From NCBI RefSeq assembly GCF_030297135.1, contig NZ_AP028065.1, positions 1,736,001 through 1,800,000 on the forward strand: a stretch of 64,000 nucleotides of DNA. Direction: 5' to 3'. This document shows positions 8,323-17,371 of the stretch, piece after piece; the stretch's first letter is position 1, and every line of letters starts with the position of its first letter. Under the pieces are notes generated by a model. It saw only the letters and a list, made by a program, of their open reading frames with translations. It searched no databases and was not told the origin of the DNA. The stretch comes from Pseudoalteromonas apostichopi. GTDB taxonomy: Bacteria > Pseudomonadota > Gammaproteobacteria > Enterobacterales > Alteromonadaceae. Position numbers and translations under genes: made by a program.

Positions 8323-10470
8323 ATGCGTCTTTCTGCTGTTTTAATTGCACTTGCTGCTGGTTTTTCGACCATTGTCCATGCTCAAACAGAAGTTACTACT
8401 TCTGATCAAACCAATTCTAAAGAGATCGAAAAAATAGAAGTTGTTGGCCGTGCGTTTTCTTTATATCGCCCAACCGAGTCAAGCTTTGCAACTCGTACAA
8501 ATACACCTTTAGAGAAAATTCCTCAGTCAATCCAAATTCTGCCGCAGGAGCTGATCAGCGATCAGGCTGCTCGTCAAATTACCGACCTTTATAGCAATAT
8601 TGCTGGCGTTAATGCTTTTAGTTATTCGGGCGTGACATTCCGTGGTTTCCGCCAAGATGAGATTTTATATGATGGCGTAAAGGGCGACCCTTTCAATGGT
8701 TTTGCTGTACCGCAATTATTTAATATTGAACAAGTTGCGGTTTTAAAAGGGCCTGCTGGCGCTATATATGGTAGTGGTAATCCAGGCGGTATTATTAACT
8801 ATGTAACTAAGAAGCCTAAATTCACCAGTGAACACAGTATTGAAGTTGAAGTAGGTAATGATGACTTCTTCAGTGGTGCATTAGAAAGCACTGGAACATT
8901 GAGTGAATCACTTGATAATCATGCTTACCGTGTTGGTCTTTACCGTGATACTGAAAAGCCATTCCGTGCTAACACTAGCAGCGATAATACTATTGTTGAT
9001 CTTGGTTATACGTGGCTTATTAACAGTGCAACCGAATTGACCACTCAGTATACCTATATAGAGCAAGAGTTGGGTGGGGCACGTTTACGTGGAGTCCCTG
9101 CTGATGATAATGGCAATTTTTTAACTGATATTAGCTGGAATCATAACGAGGCGACAGACTTTCAAAATGTTGAAGCCCATGTCTATCAGGCTACTTTAAA
9201 ACATGAGTTTAATGATATTTGGCGAACAGATGTCACAACACGCTATTTTGATAACAAAGAAGTACAAAACTACCATGAGCCAAGAGGGCTTGTAGATACT
9301 GATGACGACGGTATTGTAGATTGGAGCCATCGTGAGTTTCGTGATCAAGTACGTGAAAACGAAGGCTTTAGTTTAACTGCTAATGCGATTGCAGAATTTA
9401 TAATTGCAGACATGCAACATCAAGTGCTGCTTGGTAGTGACTGGTATGAGCATGACTTTGAAAGTGCTTACCGCACAGCAAAGCAACAGAGTAAAGGAGG
9501 CCCTGTACCAGGTCTTGCTCTTAACGATCCTGAATATGGTTTAACCTCTGCTGATGATTATGATCTTGATAGTATTAAACCAAGGTTAGGTAAAACAAAT
9601 AGCACTCGCTTTGGTGCGTACTTGCAAGATCAGCTTGATATAACTGCAAATTGGAGTGTTACTGCTGGCTTAAGATATGACCGTTTTGAAGATAAAGATC
9701 TGTTAAATCAAACCGAGTTTTCTGATAGCGACTTAACCTACCGTATTGGTACCAGCTATAACATTAACAATATGTTCTTTCCTTATGCGCTTCATGGTAC
9801 TGGCTTTGTACCACAGGGTGCCAGTGATCAAGAAACAGCAAAAGGCGGACCATTCTCGCCAGAGACTAGCCGTATTAATGAGTTAGGTTTAAGAACCAAA
9901 TTATTAGAAGACACACTTGCTGTTAATATGGCTGTGTACGATATCGTACGTAAAAACATTCTGCAGCCTAGTTTATTGGGTGATGTTGCAGGCGACGGCG
10001 TTGATGACTTAGTTGCGGTGGGTGAAGTTCAAAGTAAAGGTTTTGAACTAGAAGTGGTTGGTGATATCACTGAGCGCTGGGTGGTTACTGCAAGCTACGC
10101 CTATAATGATGCCCGTATTACTGAAGCAAATGACAGTATTCGTAACCAAATTCCTGATAGCGATAAATTTGCCAACGCACCGCAAAATACTTTAGGTATA
10201 TGGACACGCTATGAGCTAGCTAGTTTATCGTCATCTATTTCTGCTGGTTTAGATTATGTTGATGAACAGCTTAGTTTAGGTGGTCAACGCGTTAAACCTT
10301 ACACTATTTACAACATGGCGTGGCAAACAACCGTTGATAACTGGCAATGGCAGCTATCAGTTAAGAACTTGTTTGATAAAGAATACGCAAGCAGTGGCTT
10401 TATCGAGCGAACAGGGCACTTTCCTGGTGAACCACGCCGTGTCTATTTAAGTGCTAAATACAACTTTTAA
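8323..10470 (+). CDS. TonB-dependent siderophore receptor
   Basis: This outer-membrane receptor would import a ferric siderophore using TonB energy. The protein (about 715 residues) has a signal peptide ending near VHAQ, a plug domain beginning at KIEKIEVVGR-like sequence with KIPQSIQILPQELI and LKGPAGAIYGSGNPGGIINYVTKKP, and a beta-barrel ending in YLSAKYNF, with the terminal phenylalanine of outer-membrane barrels. The plug signature is that of the FhuA/FecA-type siderophore family. A TTG five codons upstream (8308) is in frame. I prefer ATG 8323 because it gives a compact signal peptide. A Fur box precedes it, and a PepSY gene follows after 9 bases. The substrate cannot be told. Confidence 0.92.
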   Translation: MRLSAVLIALAAGFSTIVHAQTEVTTSDQTNSKEIEKIEVVGRAFSLYRPTESSFATRTNTPLEKIPQSIQILPQELISDQAARQITDLYSNIAGVNAFSYSGVTFRGFRQDEILYDGVKGDPFNGFAVPQLFNIEQVAVLKGPAGAIYGSGNPGGIINYVTKKPKFTSEHSIEVEVGNDDFFSGALESTGTLSESLDNHAYRVGLYRDTEKPFRANTSSDNTIVDLGYTWLINSATELTTQYTYIEQELGGARLRGVPADDNGNFLTDISWNHNEATDFQNVEAHVYQATLKHEFNDIWRTDVTTRYFDNKEVQNYHEPRGLVDTDDDGIVDWSHREFRDQVRENEGFSLTANAIAEFIIADMQHQVLLGSDWYEHDFESAYRTAKQQSKGGPVPGLALNDPEYGLTSADDYDLDSIKPRLGKTNSTRFGAYLQDQLDITANWSVTAGLRYDRFEDKDLLNQTEFSDSDLTYRIGTSYNINNMFFPYALHGTGFVPQGASDQETAKGGPFSPETSRINELGLRTKLLEDTLAVNMAVYDIVRKNILQPSLLGDVAGDGVDDLVAVGEVQSKGFELEVVGDITERWVVTASYAYNDARITEANDSIRNQIPDSDKFANAPQNTLGIWTRYELASLSSSISAGLDYVDEQLSLGGQRVKPYTIYNMAWQTTVDNWQWQLSVKNLFDKEYASSGFIERTGHFPGEPRRVYLSAKYNF

Positions 10471-10479
10471 TGGTGGCGT

Positions 10480-11685
10480 GTGAACGCTAAAAGTTGGTTT
10501 AACTTACATTCATGGGCAGGACTCTTTGTTGGAGTCCTGCTTTTTGTTACCTGCGTATCGGGCACACTCGCTACGTTAAGTCATGAACTCGAATACTTAA
10601 CAGACGCTAAGTACCGTGCTTTAACTTCTTCTGCCTCTACTAACTACCAAGCTCTCGAAAACACCCTTAATAAGCATTATCCGCAAGCTCAGTTACTCTA
10701 TATACAACGTCATAAGCAAGATTACCTAGCCACTGAAGCGGCCCTTAAAGTCGGTGATTCATTTCGTTTTGTGTATTTAGATGCAGCAACGGGTCGCTTA
10801 CTCGGTGAAGGAGAGTGGGCGCGGATATCGCGGTTTTTACGTAACTGGCATATGAATTTGTCGATGGGCTGGACGGGCAAATTAATCGTCACCAGTTTGA
10901 GTATTTTACTTGTTATTTTATTGGTCTCGAGTATTTATGTGTATCGGCGCTGGTGGCAAGGTTTTATAAAAAAACCTGCTGCGCTTAGCCTTGATAAGCG
11001 CAGTAGTTGGTCTGATTGGCATAAGCTGTTAGGGCTTTGGAGTTTATGGTTTATTGCTGTGATGGCCATCACAGGGGTTTGGTATCTGATAGAACATGGA
11101 CTGCAAACCGCGAAGGTACCTCACTATGTATCTAGTCCACAAGCCTTGAGTGAGTTTAAAAAACAAAGTCCTCGCAAAGGTCTATCGCCAATTAGTTTAG
11201 CTGCTGCTTATGAAGCAGCTCAACAGGCATTTAGTAGCCTTGATATTCGCTATATTCGTTATCCTAATGAAGCAAATCAGCCTATTGAAGTGCGCGGTTA
11301 TAACGATGATATTTTACTGCGTCTACGTGCCAACCGTGTTTATGTAAAACCAATTTCAGGTGAGGTACTTGGTATACAAAAAGGAGAAGAATTACATCTG
11401 CTACCTCGAATTAAAGACACCGCAGATCCGCTGCACTTTGGTAACTTTGCAGGAATTGGTACCAAGCTTATTTGGGCGCTATTTGGTGCATTGATGGGCT
11501 TTGTAAGCGCTGCAGGCATCTATATGAGTTGGCTTAGGGTTAAGCGTAAAACAACAGCTGGAAAGTGGCTTGGATTATCTGGGGGAATTGCAATTGGTTT
11601 GGTGGTTGCTTCGCTGCTAACTACGAGTTTGAGCTTTACTGAGCGAAGTGTGCCCAATCAGGTTTATTCACCTATTCTCGGTTAG
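10480..11685 (+). CDS. PepSY-associated TM (iron-uptake) membrane protein
   Basis: The 401-residue protein has the PepSY_TM layout. A transmembrane segment near residues 13-34 carries FVGVLLFVTCVSGTLA, followed by a periplasmic PepSY part, a further segment near 130-152 (LIVTSLSILLVILLVSSIYVYRR, given here only as a landmark region) and others near 185-205, 325-350 and 365-385. Such proteins accompany TonB-dependent siderophore receptors, and some act as inner-membrane ferric-siderophore reductases. The paired histidines in WHMNLS and DWHKLLGLWS fit a heme- or iron-related role. The start is GTG, 9 bases after the receptor stop, so co-transcription is likely. Confidence 0.85.
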   Translation: MNAKSWFNLHSWAGLFVGVLLFVTCVSGTLATLSHELEYLTDAKYRALTSSASTNYQALENTLNKHYPQAQLLYIQRHKQDYLATEAALKVGDSFRFVYLDAATGRLLGEGEWARISRFLRNWHMNLSMGWTGKLIVTSLSILLVILLVSSIYVYRRWWQGFIKKPAALSLDKRSSWSDWHKLLGLWSLWFIAVMAITGVWYLIEHGLQTAKVPHYVSSPQALSEFKKQSPRKGLSPISLAAAYEAAQQAFSSLDIRYIRYPNEANQPIEVRGYNDDILLRLRANRVYVKPISGEVLGIQKGEELHLLPRIKDTADPLHFGNFAGIGTKLIWALFGALMGFVSAAGIYMSWLRVKRKTTAGKWLGLSGGIAIGLVVASLLTTSLSFTERSVPNQVYSPILG

Positions 11686-11700
11686 CTATTTTCAGGCATT

Positions 11701-11727
11701 AAAAAAGGCGCAGTTTGCGCCTTTTTG
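11701..11727. terminator. bidirectional terminator between the PepSY gene and yidC
   Basis: The AAAAAAGGCGCA / TGCGCCTTTTT hairpin has a 3-base loop between the convergent PepSY and yidC genes. A-run and T-run on either side allow it to stop transcription from both strands. Confidence 0.9.
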
Positions 11728-11740
11728 TTGGGTAGAGAGT

Positions 11741-13372
11741 TTAGCTTCTTACCTTAATACCTTTTTTCTCCATACCGCGGTAGATGATTAGCATCTGTGC
11801 GATTGAGATAAGGTTCGATACTAACCAGTAAAGTACTAGGCCAGATGGGAACCATAAGAAGAAAATAGAGAATACTACTGGCATAAAGGTCATCATTTTT
11901 TGCTGCATAGGGTCAGTAACCGTCATAGGTTGCAGCTTTTGAGTGATGAACATACTTAAACCAAATAAAACAGGTAATACGTAGTATGGGTCCATTGCTG
12001 ATAAGTCATTTAGCCATAAAATGAATTCAGCATGACGTAGCTCAGTTGACTCTAAGAATACGTAGAATAATGCTAAGAAGATTGGCATTTGTAGTAACAG
12101 CGGGAAACAGCCACCCATAGGGTTCACTTTTTCTTTGCGGTACATTTCCATCATAGCTTGACCGAATTTTTGACGGTCATCACCATACTTCTCTTTTAGA
12201 GCTGCCATTTTAGGCTGTAATGCACGCATCTTCGCCATTGACGTGTATTGTGCTTTTGTTAGCGGGTACATTGCTGTCTTAACGATAACAGTGATTGCAA
12301 TGATAGCTAGACCCCAGTTACCTAGGATGCTGTGTAACCACTTAAGTAATACGAATAGTGGTTGTGAGATAAACCATAACCAACCGTAGTCTACGGTTAA
12401 ATCTAAGTCTGGGTGAATTGCTTCTAGTACGTCAGACTCTTTCGGACCCATGTAGTAAGTTGAGCTAAGTGTTGCTTGCGTACCCGCTTGTACGTTAACT
12501 GCTTCACCTTTAGTACCAATAATTGCCGCATTACCAGATACAAGCTTAGTGTAAAGAGTGTTTTGTTGGTCTTGCTTAGGTACCCATGCACTTACAAAGT
12601 AGTGTTGAATAAATGCAATGTAGCCGCCAGATGTAGTGATATTAAGGTTCTTATCAGCCATATCTGAGAAGCTGTATTTTTCATATGGCTCTTCTTCAGT
12701 ACCATATGCGCCGCCTAAGTAGTTTTGATCTACTAGACTACCTTTTTCTTGTACTGTGCGTTTTACTTGTGTGTATAACTGCACTTGAATTGGATCAGCT
12801 GTTACGTTGTTTACTGTGTACTCTAAATCTACAGCGTAGTCGCCTTTTTTGAAGATATAAGTTTTAGTAAACGTCACACCTTTACTGTCAGTAAACTCTA
12901 GTGGTACACGTAGTTCATCACCCGTTAAAGTAAATGCTTTTTGTGTGGTTTTATAAACAGGGCGGCCTTCAACAGTTGCATCTGGGCCATTTAAACCAAT
13001 TAAGCCACTTTGTGAGAAGTATTGTTTACCATCAAACTCACCTAATAGCATATAAGGTGTGTTACTGCCTTTATCTTCTTCGTACTGAAGTAAGTCTGTC
13101 TCAATGATGTCACCACCACGGGTGTCAATCTTAACAGTGAATACATCAGTTGTTACATCGATAACTGAGCGCTTTGCTGTAGTAGCAGCTGGAACTTCAC
13201 CGTCAGATGATGCTGGAATAAAGTCATCAGATTCCGGTGTAGTTGCGCCTAGTGTTTGTGTTGTGGCACTTGGATCAGCTTTTGGTGCGTTGTAGTCGTT
13301 ATTCCATTCTTGAAATAATAAAAACGACACAAGCATCAAGCCGATTAATAAAAACGTGCGTTGCGATTCCAT
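11741..13372 (-). CDS. yidC: membrane protein insertase YidC
   Basis: YidC inserts membrane proteins, alone or with the Sec translocon. The 543-residue protein has an N-terminal anchor (about residues 5-22, FLLIGLMLVSFLLFQEW) and the large periplasmic beta-domain of Gram-negative YidC (about 50-340). The conserved 60KD_IMP core follows, with GNWGLAIIAITVIVKTAMYPL, the basic cytoplasmic hairpin around MAKMRALQPKMAALKEKYGDD and NPMGGCFPLLLQMPIFLALF. It is in the usual order with yidD, rnpA and rpmH. Confidence 0.98.
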   Translation of the reverse strand: MESQRTFLLIGLMLVSFLLFQEWNNDYNAPKADPSATTQTLGATTPESDDFIPASSDGEVPAATTAKRSVIDVTTDVFTVKIDTRGGDIIETDLLQYEEDKGSNTPYMLLGEFDGKQYFSQSGLIGLNGPDATVEGRPVYKTTQKAFTLTGDELRVPLEFTDSKGVTFTKTYIFKKGDYAVDLEYTVNNVTADPIQVQLYTQVKRTVQEKGSLVDQNYLGGAYGTEEEPYEKYSFSDMADKNLNITTSGGYIAFIQHYFVSAWVPKQDQQNTLYTKLVSGNAAIIGTKGEAVNVQAGTQATLSSTYYMGPKESDVLEAIHPDLDLTVDYGWLWFISQPLFVLLKWLHSILGNWGLAIIAITVIVKTAMYPLTKAQYTSMAKMRALQPKMAALKEKYGDDRQKFGQAMMEMYRKEKVNPMGGCFPLLLQMPIFLALFYVFLESTELRHAEFILWLNDLSAMDPYYVLPVLFGLSMFITQKLQPMTVTDPMQQKMMTFMPVVFSIFFLWFPSGLVLYWLVSNLISIAQMLIIYRGMEKKGIKVRS

Positions 13373-13380
13373 AACAGCTC

Positions 13381-13653
13381 TTATTTCTCGTGTTGGTGGT
13401 TAATATGATTTTTTGCCGGTACGGGATCATCCCCACCAGCATGTAAAGGGTGGCATTTTAATATGCGTTTAACAGCTAACCAACTGCCTTTTACACTTCC
13501 ATGCAAATTAATTGCTTGAATAGCGTAACTAGAGCAGGTTGGATTAAAACGACAATGCGGGCCTAATAGTGGGCTTATCCATTTTTGATAGCCGCGTATT
13601 AGCATGACTAAACAGCGCTTTGGAATAGCAACAAGTGGTTTAAGTAACCTCAT
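13381..13653 (-). CDS. yidD: membrane protein insertion efficiency factor YidD
   Basis: YidD is a small amphipathic membrane-associated protein that assists insertion with YidC. The 90-residue protein has the family signature LIRGYQKWISPLLGPHCRFNPTCS and YAIQAINLHGSVKGSWLAVKR, then CHPLHAGGDDPVP with conserved cysteines. It ends 8 bases before yidC. An unusual gap of 128 bases separates it from rnpA, whereas in many relatives rnpA and yidD overlap. Confidence 0.95.
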   Translation of the reverse strand: MRLLKPLVAIPKRCLVMLIRGYQKWISPLLGPHCRFNPTCSSYAIQAINLHGSVKGSWLAVKRILKCHPLHAGGDDPVPAKNHINHQHEK

Positions 13654-13781
13654 GATGTGTCTGCCCCTGCGTTAATTTAGTCAATGGATACCATGAATTT
13701 AAATTCCCATCGTAGAATTTTAAATGCATGATTAAAAGGTGAGCTAAAGATACCTTAATTAAGCCTGTAATTCTATTGCTA

Positions 13782-14204
13782 TCAGGCTTGTTTATTAGAT
13801 TTAGCTGATTTATTCGGGCGTTTTTTAAATGGTGGTGGTTTAGGTGCACCAGGCTTGCAGCGTTCGTTAATTTTTCGCCACAATTTATTTAGTTGCTTTG
13901 TTAGCTCTTCGTTGGACTGTTCATCAATACCACTTTTAACCATAAGCACAATATCAATGTTATCGATTTTATGTTGATTTAAACGGAAACTTTCGCGAGC
14001 AAGTCGTTTAATTCGATTACGTTGACAGGCTTTTTTAACGCGTTTTTTTGCGACCGTAAGACCTAATCGAGGATTAGTTTGGTCATTGCGTTTAGCTAAT
14101 AGAGTAAAGAAAGGAGTCGCAGCGCGTGCTGGTTCATTAAAGATTCGAGAGTAATGCGAGGGAGTTAACAGACGTAACTCCCTGCTGAAGCTAAAGTCTT
14201 CCAC
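13782..14204 (-). CDS. rnpA: ribonuclease P protein component RnpA
   Basis: RnpA is the protein subunit of RNase P, which with the rnpB RNA cuts the 5' leader of pre-tRNAs. The 140-residue protein has the FSRELRLLTPSHYSRIF start and the RNR signature region KKACQRNRIKRLARESFR. The C-terminal tail is rich in Lys, Pro and Asn (KPPPFKKRPNKSAKSNK), longer than the core fold needs. It follows rpmH after 5 bases, as is universal. Confidence 0.96.
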   Translation of the reverse strand: MEDFSFSRELRLLTPSHYSRIFNEPARAATPFFTLLAKRNDQTNPRLGLTVAKKRVKKACQRNRIKRLARESFRLNQHKIDNIDIVLMVKSGIDEQSNEELTKQLNKLWRKINERCKPGAPKPPPFKKRPNKSAKSNKQA

Positions 14205-14209
14205 TTATA

Positions 14210-14344
14210 TTAAGCAGAAAGAACTTTACGGCCTTTAGCACGACGACGAGCTAATACTTTACGGCCATTTGCTGATGCCATACGAGCACGGAAACCGTGT
14301 GTACGTTTGCGTTTTAAAACGCTAGGTTGAAAAGTTCTTTTCAT
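14210..14344 (-). CDS. rpmH: 50S ribosomal protein L34
   Basis: L34 is a 44-residue basic protein of the large ribosomal subunit. The start MKRTFQPSVLKRKRTHGFRA is the standard N-terminus. A longer in-frame opening upstream (to 14443) is not coding, because it includes the likely promoter. It is the first gene of the rpmH-rnpA-yidD-yidC operon, divergent from dnaA. Confidence 0.98.
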   Translation of the reverse strand: MKRTFQPSVLKRKRTHGFRARMASANGRKVLARRRAKGRKVLSA

Positions 14345-14426
14345 AACAATTCCATCCGATCGGTTAAGGTTAAAACATCCTATGCAGGTCGCGATCCTGG
14401 CACAGGTGCCATTGCGAGCGCGAGAT

Positions 14427-14453
14427 ATTATAGATGAAGACAATAAAAGTCAA
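14427..14453 (-). promoter_or_regulatory. candidate rpmH promoter
   Basis: Read on the minus strand, TTGACT (14453-14448) and a perfect TATAAT (14432-14427) are separated by 15 bases, slightly short of the usual 17. The -10 element is about 83 bases before the rpmH start. The position and strong -10 fit a ribosomal-protein promoter. Confidence 0.55.
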
Positions 14454-14850
14454 TCATTAAAACGCTGCAGAGGTAGTAATTATAAAGGATCCTTTTTCGT
14501 GATCATATAGGATCATCATAAATAAGAAGTTTTCCACAGCCTCTGTATAAAAAGTGAATAAAAGCTTGGGAAAAGCCAATTCGATCGTAGAATTTGATCG
14601 CGATCTGCCTGCAAATTTGTTATGATCACTGTTCGAGCTTAAAAAATAAATTTCTTAAAAATCAGTGTTTTATTCTTTTATGTTGCTGAGATCATATTTT
14701 TCATAAAAATCAATCTTGTACTTGTGGATAAAGTACCTTCATAATAGTCGGTCTGGGCCAAGAAAGTTGGTCAAAGATTAGCAATAAATGTTTGATTTTC
14801 CATCATTAAAGATGAACGGGAATAAAAATTAAATCTCTGGGAGTTTAACT
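14454..14850. promoter_or_regulatory. dnaA upstream control region with DnaA boxes and GATC sites
   Basis: This gap holds no gene. It contains eight GATC sites (14488, 14501, 14511, 14583, 14596, 14602, 14624, 14690), a perfect reverse DnaA box TGTGGATAA at 14723-14731 and a one-mismatch box TTTTCCACA at 14530-14538. These suit DnaA autoregulation and SeqA/Dam control of dnaA. The dnaA ribosome-binding site TGGGAG is at 14838-14843. No unwinding element like that at 4.5 kb is seen. Confidence 0.7.
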
Positions 14851-16248
14851 GTGTATCTGTCGGTTTGGCAAAGTTGTTTATATGTATTGCAAGATGAATT
14901 GCCTTCACAGCAATTCAGTATGTGGGTAAGACCACTTCAAGCAGAAAGTACCGAAGATACGTTGACTATATATGCACCTAACCGTTTCGTTTTGGATTGG
15001 GTGAGAGAAAAGTATTTAAACCGTATTAATGAACTACTCGTTGAAATTTGTGGTGATGAAGCACCTGAGCTACGTTTTGATGTTGGTAGTAAACCAATTT
15101 TAAATGCCCAAGTGGCATCAGCACCGGCTGCTTCAGAAGCTAGCGCATCTGTTCCACAACAAGCTGCCGAAAAGCAACAGCCAAAGCCTGAAAAAGCAGC
15201 GGTAGAACCTGCACCAAAATCAGGTTATAAATCAAACATTAAAGAAAATTATACTTTTGATAGCTTTGTTGAAGGTAAATCAAACCAATTAGCAAAAGCT
15301 GCAGCGACTCAAGTTGCAGATAACCCAGGTTCAGCATTTAACCCTGTATTTATATATGGTGGTACGGGCTTAGGTAAAACTCACTTATTACATGCTGTTG
15401 GTAACGGTATTATGGCAAATAAGCCAGACGCTAAAATTGTCTATATGCACTCAGAGCGATTTGTGCAAGATATGGTTAAAGCGCTGCAAAATAATGCCAT
15501 TGAAGAATTTAAACGTTATTACCGAAGTGTTGATGCATTGATGATCGATGATATTCAATTTTTCGCTAATAAAGAGCGCTCACAAGAAGAGTTTTTCCAT
15601 ACATTCAACGCTTTACTTGAAGGAAATCAACAGATTATATTAACTTCAGACCGCTATCCCAAAGAGATAGAAGGGGTTGAAGATCGCCTTAAATCACGTT
15701 TTGGTTGGGGTTTAACAATTGCTATTGAGCCGCCAGAACTTGAAACGCGCGTTGCCATTTTGATGAAAAAAGCGCAGCAAAGTAAAATTAATTTACCCCA
15801 TGAAGTGGCCTTTTTTATCGCTAAAAAATTGCGTTCAAATGTGCGTGAATTAGAAGGGGCGTTAAACCGCGTTATTGCTAATGCAAACTTTACTGGTCGT
15901 CCGATTTCGATCGACTTTGTAAAAGAAGCCCTGCGAGACTTACTTGCTCTGCAAGATAAACTGGTAACGATAGATAATATCCAACGTACAGTTGCTGAGT
16001 ATTACCGCATTCGTGTATCAGACTTACTATCTAAACGTCGAAGCCGTTCAGTAGCAAGACCACGTCAAGTGGCCATGGCATTATCAAAAGAACTTACAAA
16101 TCACAGTTTACCTGAGATTGGCGACGCTTTTGGTGGTCGCGATCACACAACTGTATTACACGCTTGTCGTAAAGTTAAATCACTACGTGATGAAAGCCAC
16201 GAAGTGAAAGAAGATTATCAAAACTTAATAAGAACCTTGTCATCTTAA
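14851..16248 (+). CDS. dnaA: chromosomal replication initiator protein DnaA
   Basis: DnaA binds DnaA boxes in oriC, oligomerises with ATP and opens the unwinding element. The 465-residue protein has domain I (MYLSVWQSCLYVLQDELP, binding DnaB and DiaA), a Ala/Pro/Gln-rich linker (about 85-125) and the AAA+ domain III, with Walker A GGTGLGKTH (about 170), Walker B LMIDDIQFF and sensor segments. Domain IV carries the DNA-binding signature GGRDHTTVLHACRKV near residue 430. The start is GTG, chosen because it aligns with the family N-terminus and follows a TGGGAG ribosome-binding site at 7 bases. Confidence 0.99.
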   Translation: MYLSVWQSCLYVLQDELPSQQFSMWVRPLQAESTEDTLTIYAPNRFVLDWVREKYLNRINELLVEICGDEAPELRFDVGSKPILNAQVASAPAASEASASVPQQAAEKQQPKPEKAAVEPAPKSGYKSNIKENYTFDSFVEGKSNQLAKAAATQVADNPGSAFNPVFIYGGTGLGKTHLLHAVGNGIMANKPDAKIVYMHSERFVQDMVKALQNNAIEEFKRYYRSVDALMIDDIQFFANKERSQEEFFHTFNALLEGNQQIILTSDRYPKEIEGVEDRLKSRFGWGLTIAIEPPELETRVAILMKKAQQSKINLPHEVAFFIAKKLRSNVRELEGALNRVIANANFTGRPISIDFVKEALRDLLALQDKLVTIDNIQRTVAEYYRIRVSDLLSKRRSRSVARPRQVAMALSKELTNHSLPEIGDAFGGRDHTTVLHACRKVKSLRDESHEVKEDYQNLIRTLSS

Positions 16249-16261
16249 GGCCGACTTTATT

Positions 16262-17365
16262 ATGCAAATAACAATATCAAGAGAGCAATTTTTAAAACCT
16301 TTAGTTCAAGTGTCTGGTGCGATTGAGCGTAAGCACACCTTACCTATTTTATCGAACGTACTTTTAGTTGTTGAAAACGGACAACTTTCGATGACGGGTA
16401 CCGATCTTGAAATTGAGTTAGTGGCGAGTGTGTTTGTAGGTGAAGATACCACTGATACGCAACTCACTTTACCAGCTAAAAAGTTACTCGATATTTGTAA
16501 AAGTTTACCTGATGGCTCAGACCTTACGTTAAGTAGCCAAGATCATCAGTTACTACTAACCAGTGGTAAAAGCCGTTTTTCTTTAACAACGCTTGCCGCT
16601 GAAGATTTTCCGAATCTTGAGCAGTGGGATGGTGAAGTTGAATTTCAACTAACGCGTTTAGAGTTACGCAAGCTTTTAGAAAGCACGCATTTTTCTATGG
16701 CGAATCAAGACGTACGTTATTATTTAAACGGTATGTCATTTGAAGTTGATAACGCAGATATTAAAACAGTGGCTACAGATGGTCACCGTTTGGCGATTGC
16801 ACAAAAGCAATTACCGCAATCATTAAATACGCAACGTCAGTTAATTATTCCACGTAAAGGTGTACAAGAAATTATGCGCCTAATGGTGGCTGATGATGAG
16901 CTAGTTACCATTCAATTCGGTGCTAATCATATTCGTATTATTGATACTGAATTTACGTTTACCAGTAAACTAGTTGATGGTCGTTTCCCTGATTATCGTC
17001 GAGTATTGCCGCGTGGTGGTGACAAGGTGATTACTGCTAACCGTGAATGGCTACGTAGTGCTTTTCAGCGAGTGTCTATTTTATCGAATGAAAAGTTCCG
17101 TGGCGTACGTTTAAACCTGTCTGAAGGTTTATTAAAAATTACAGCAAACAACCCTGAGCAAGAACAAGCTGAAGAGGTCGTTGAAGTAATGTACCAAGGC
17201 GGCGAACTTGAAATTGGCTTTAACGTTTCTTATGTCCTTGATGTACTTAATACATTAAAAACAGAAGATGTTACGTTTACGCTTGCAGATTCTAATAGCA
17301 GTGCGCTAATTGAAGGTGCGGGTGACGAAGAAGCTATGTACGTTGTTATGCCGATGCGCCTATAA
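16262..17365 (+). CDS. dnaN: DNA polymerase III beta subunit (sliding clamp)
   Basis: The beta clamp encircles DNA as a dimer and tethers polymerase III and other enzymes. The 367-residue length equals the family norm (366 in E. coli). Recognisable segments are REQFLKPLVQVSGAIERKHTLPILSNVL at the start, FSMANQDVRYYLNGM, the TDGHRLA core and the C-terminal MYVVMPMRL that forms part of the protein-binding cleft. It lies 13 bases after dnaA and 6 before recF. Confidence 0.99.
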   Translation: MQITISREQFLKPLVQVSGAIERKHTLPILSNVLLVVENGQLSMTGTDLEIELVASVFVGEDTTDTQLTLPAKKLLDICKSLPDGSDLTLSSQDHQLLLTSGKSRFSLTTLAAEDFPNLEQWDGEVEFQLTRLELRKLLESTHFSMANQDVRYYLNGMSFEVDNADIKTVATDGHRLAIAQKQLPQSLNTQRQLIIPRKGVQEIMRLMVADDELVTIQFGANHIRIIDTEFTFTSKLVDGRFPDYRRVLPRGGDKVITANREWLRSAFQRVSILSNEKFRGVRLNLSEGLLKITANNPEQEQAEEVVEVMYQGGELEIGFNVSYVLDVLNTLKTEDVTFTLADSNSSALIEGAGDEEAMYVVMPMRL

Positions 17366-17371
17366 GCTTAT

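Noticed and set aside
13640..13849. A 69-residue minus-strand frame between rnpA and yidD
   Set aside because: It overlaps both genes out of frame and has no ribosome-binding site; used only as a hint about the gap.
14454..14850. The dnaA upstream gap as the main oriC
   Set aside because: It has DnaA boxes and GATC sites but fewer of both and no 13-mer unwinding element; the mnmG-mioC gap fits better.
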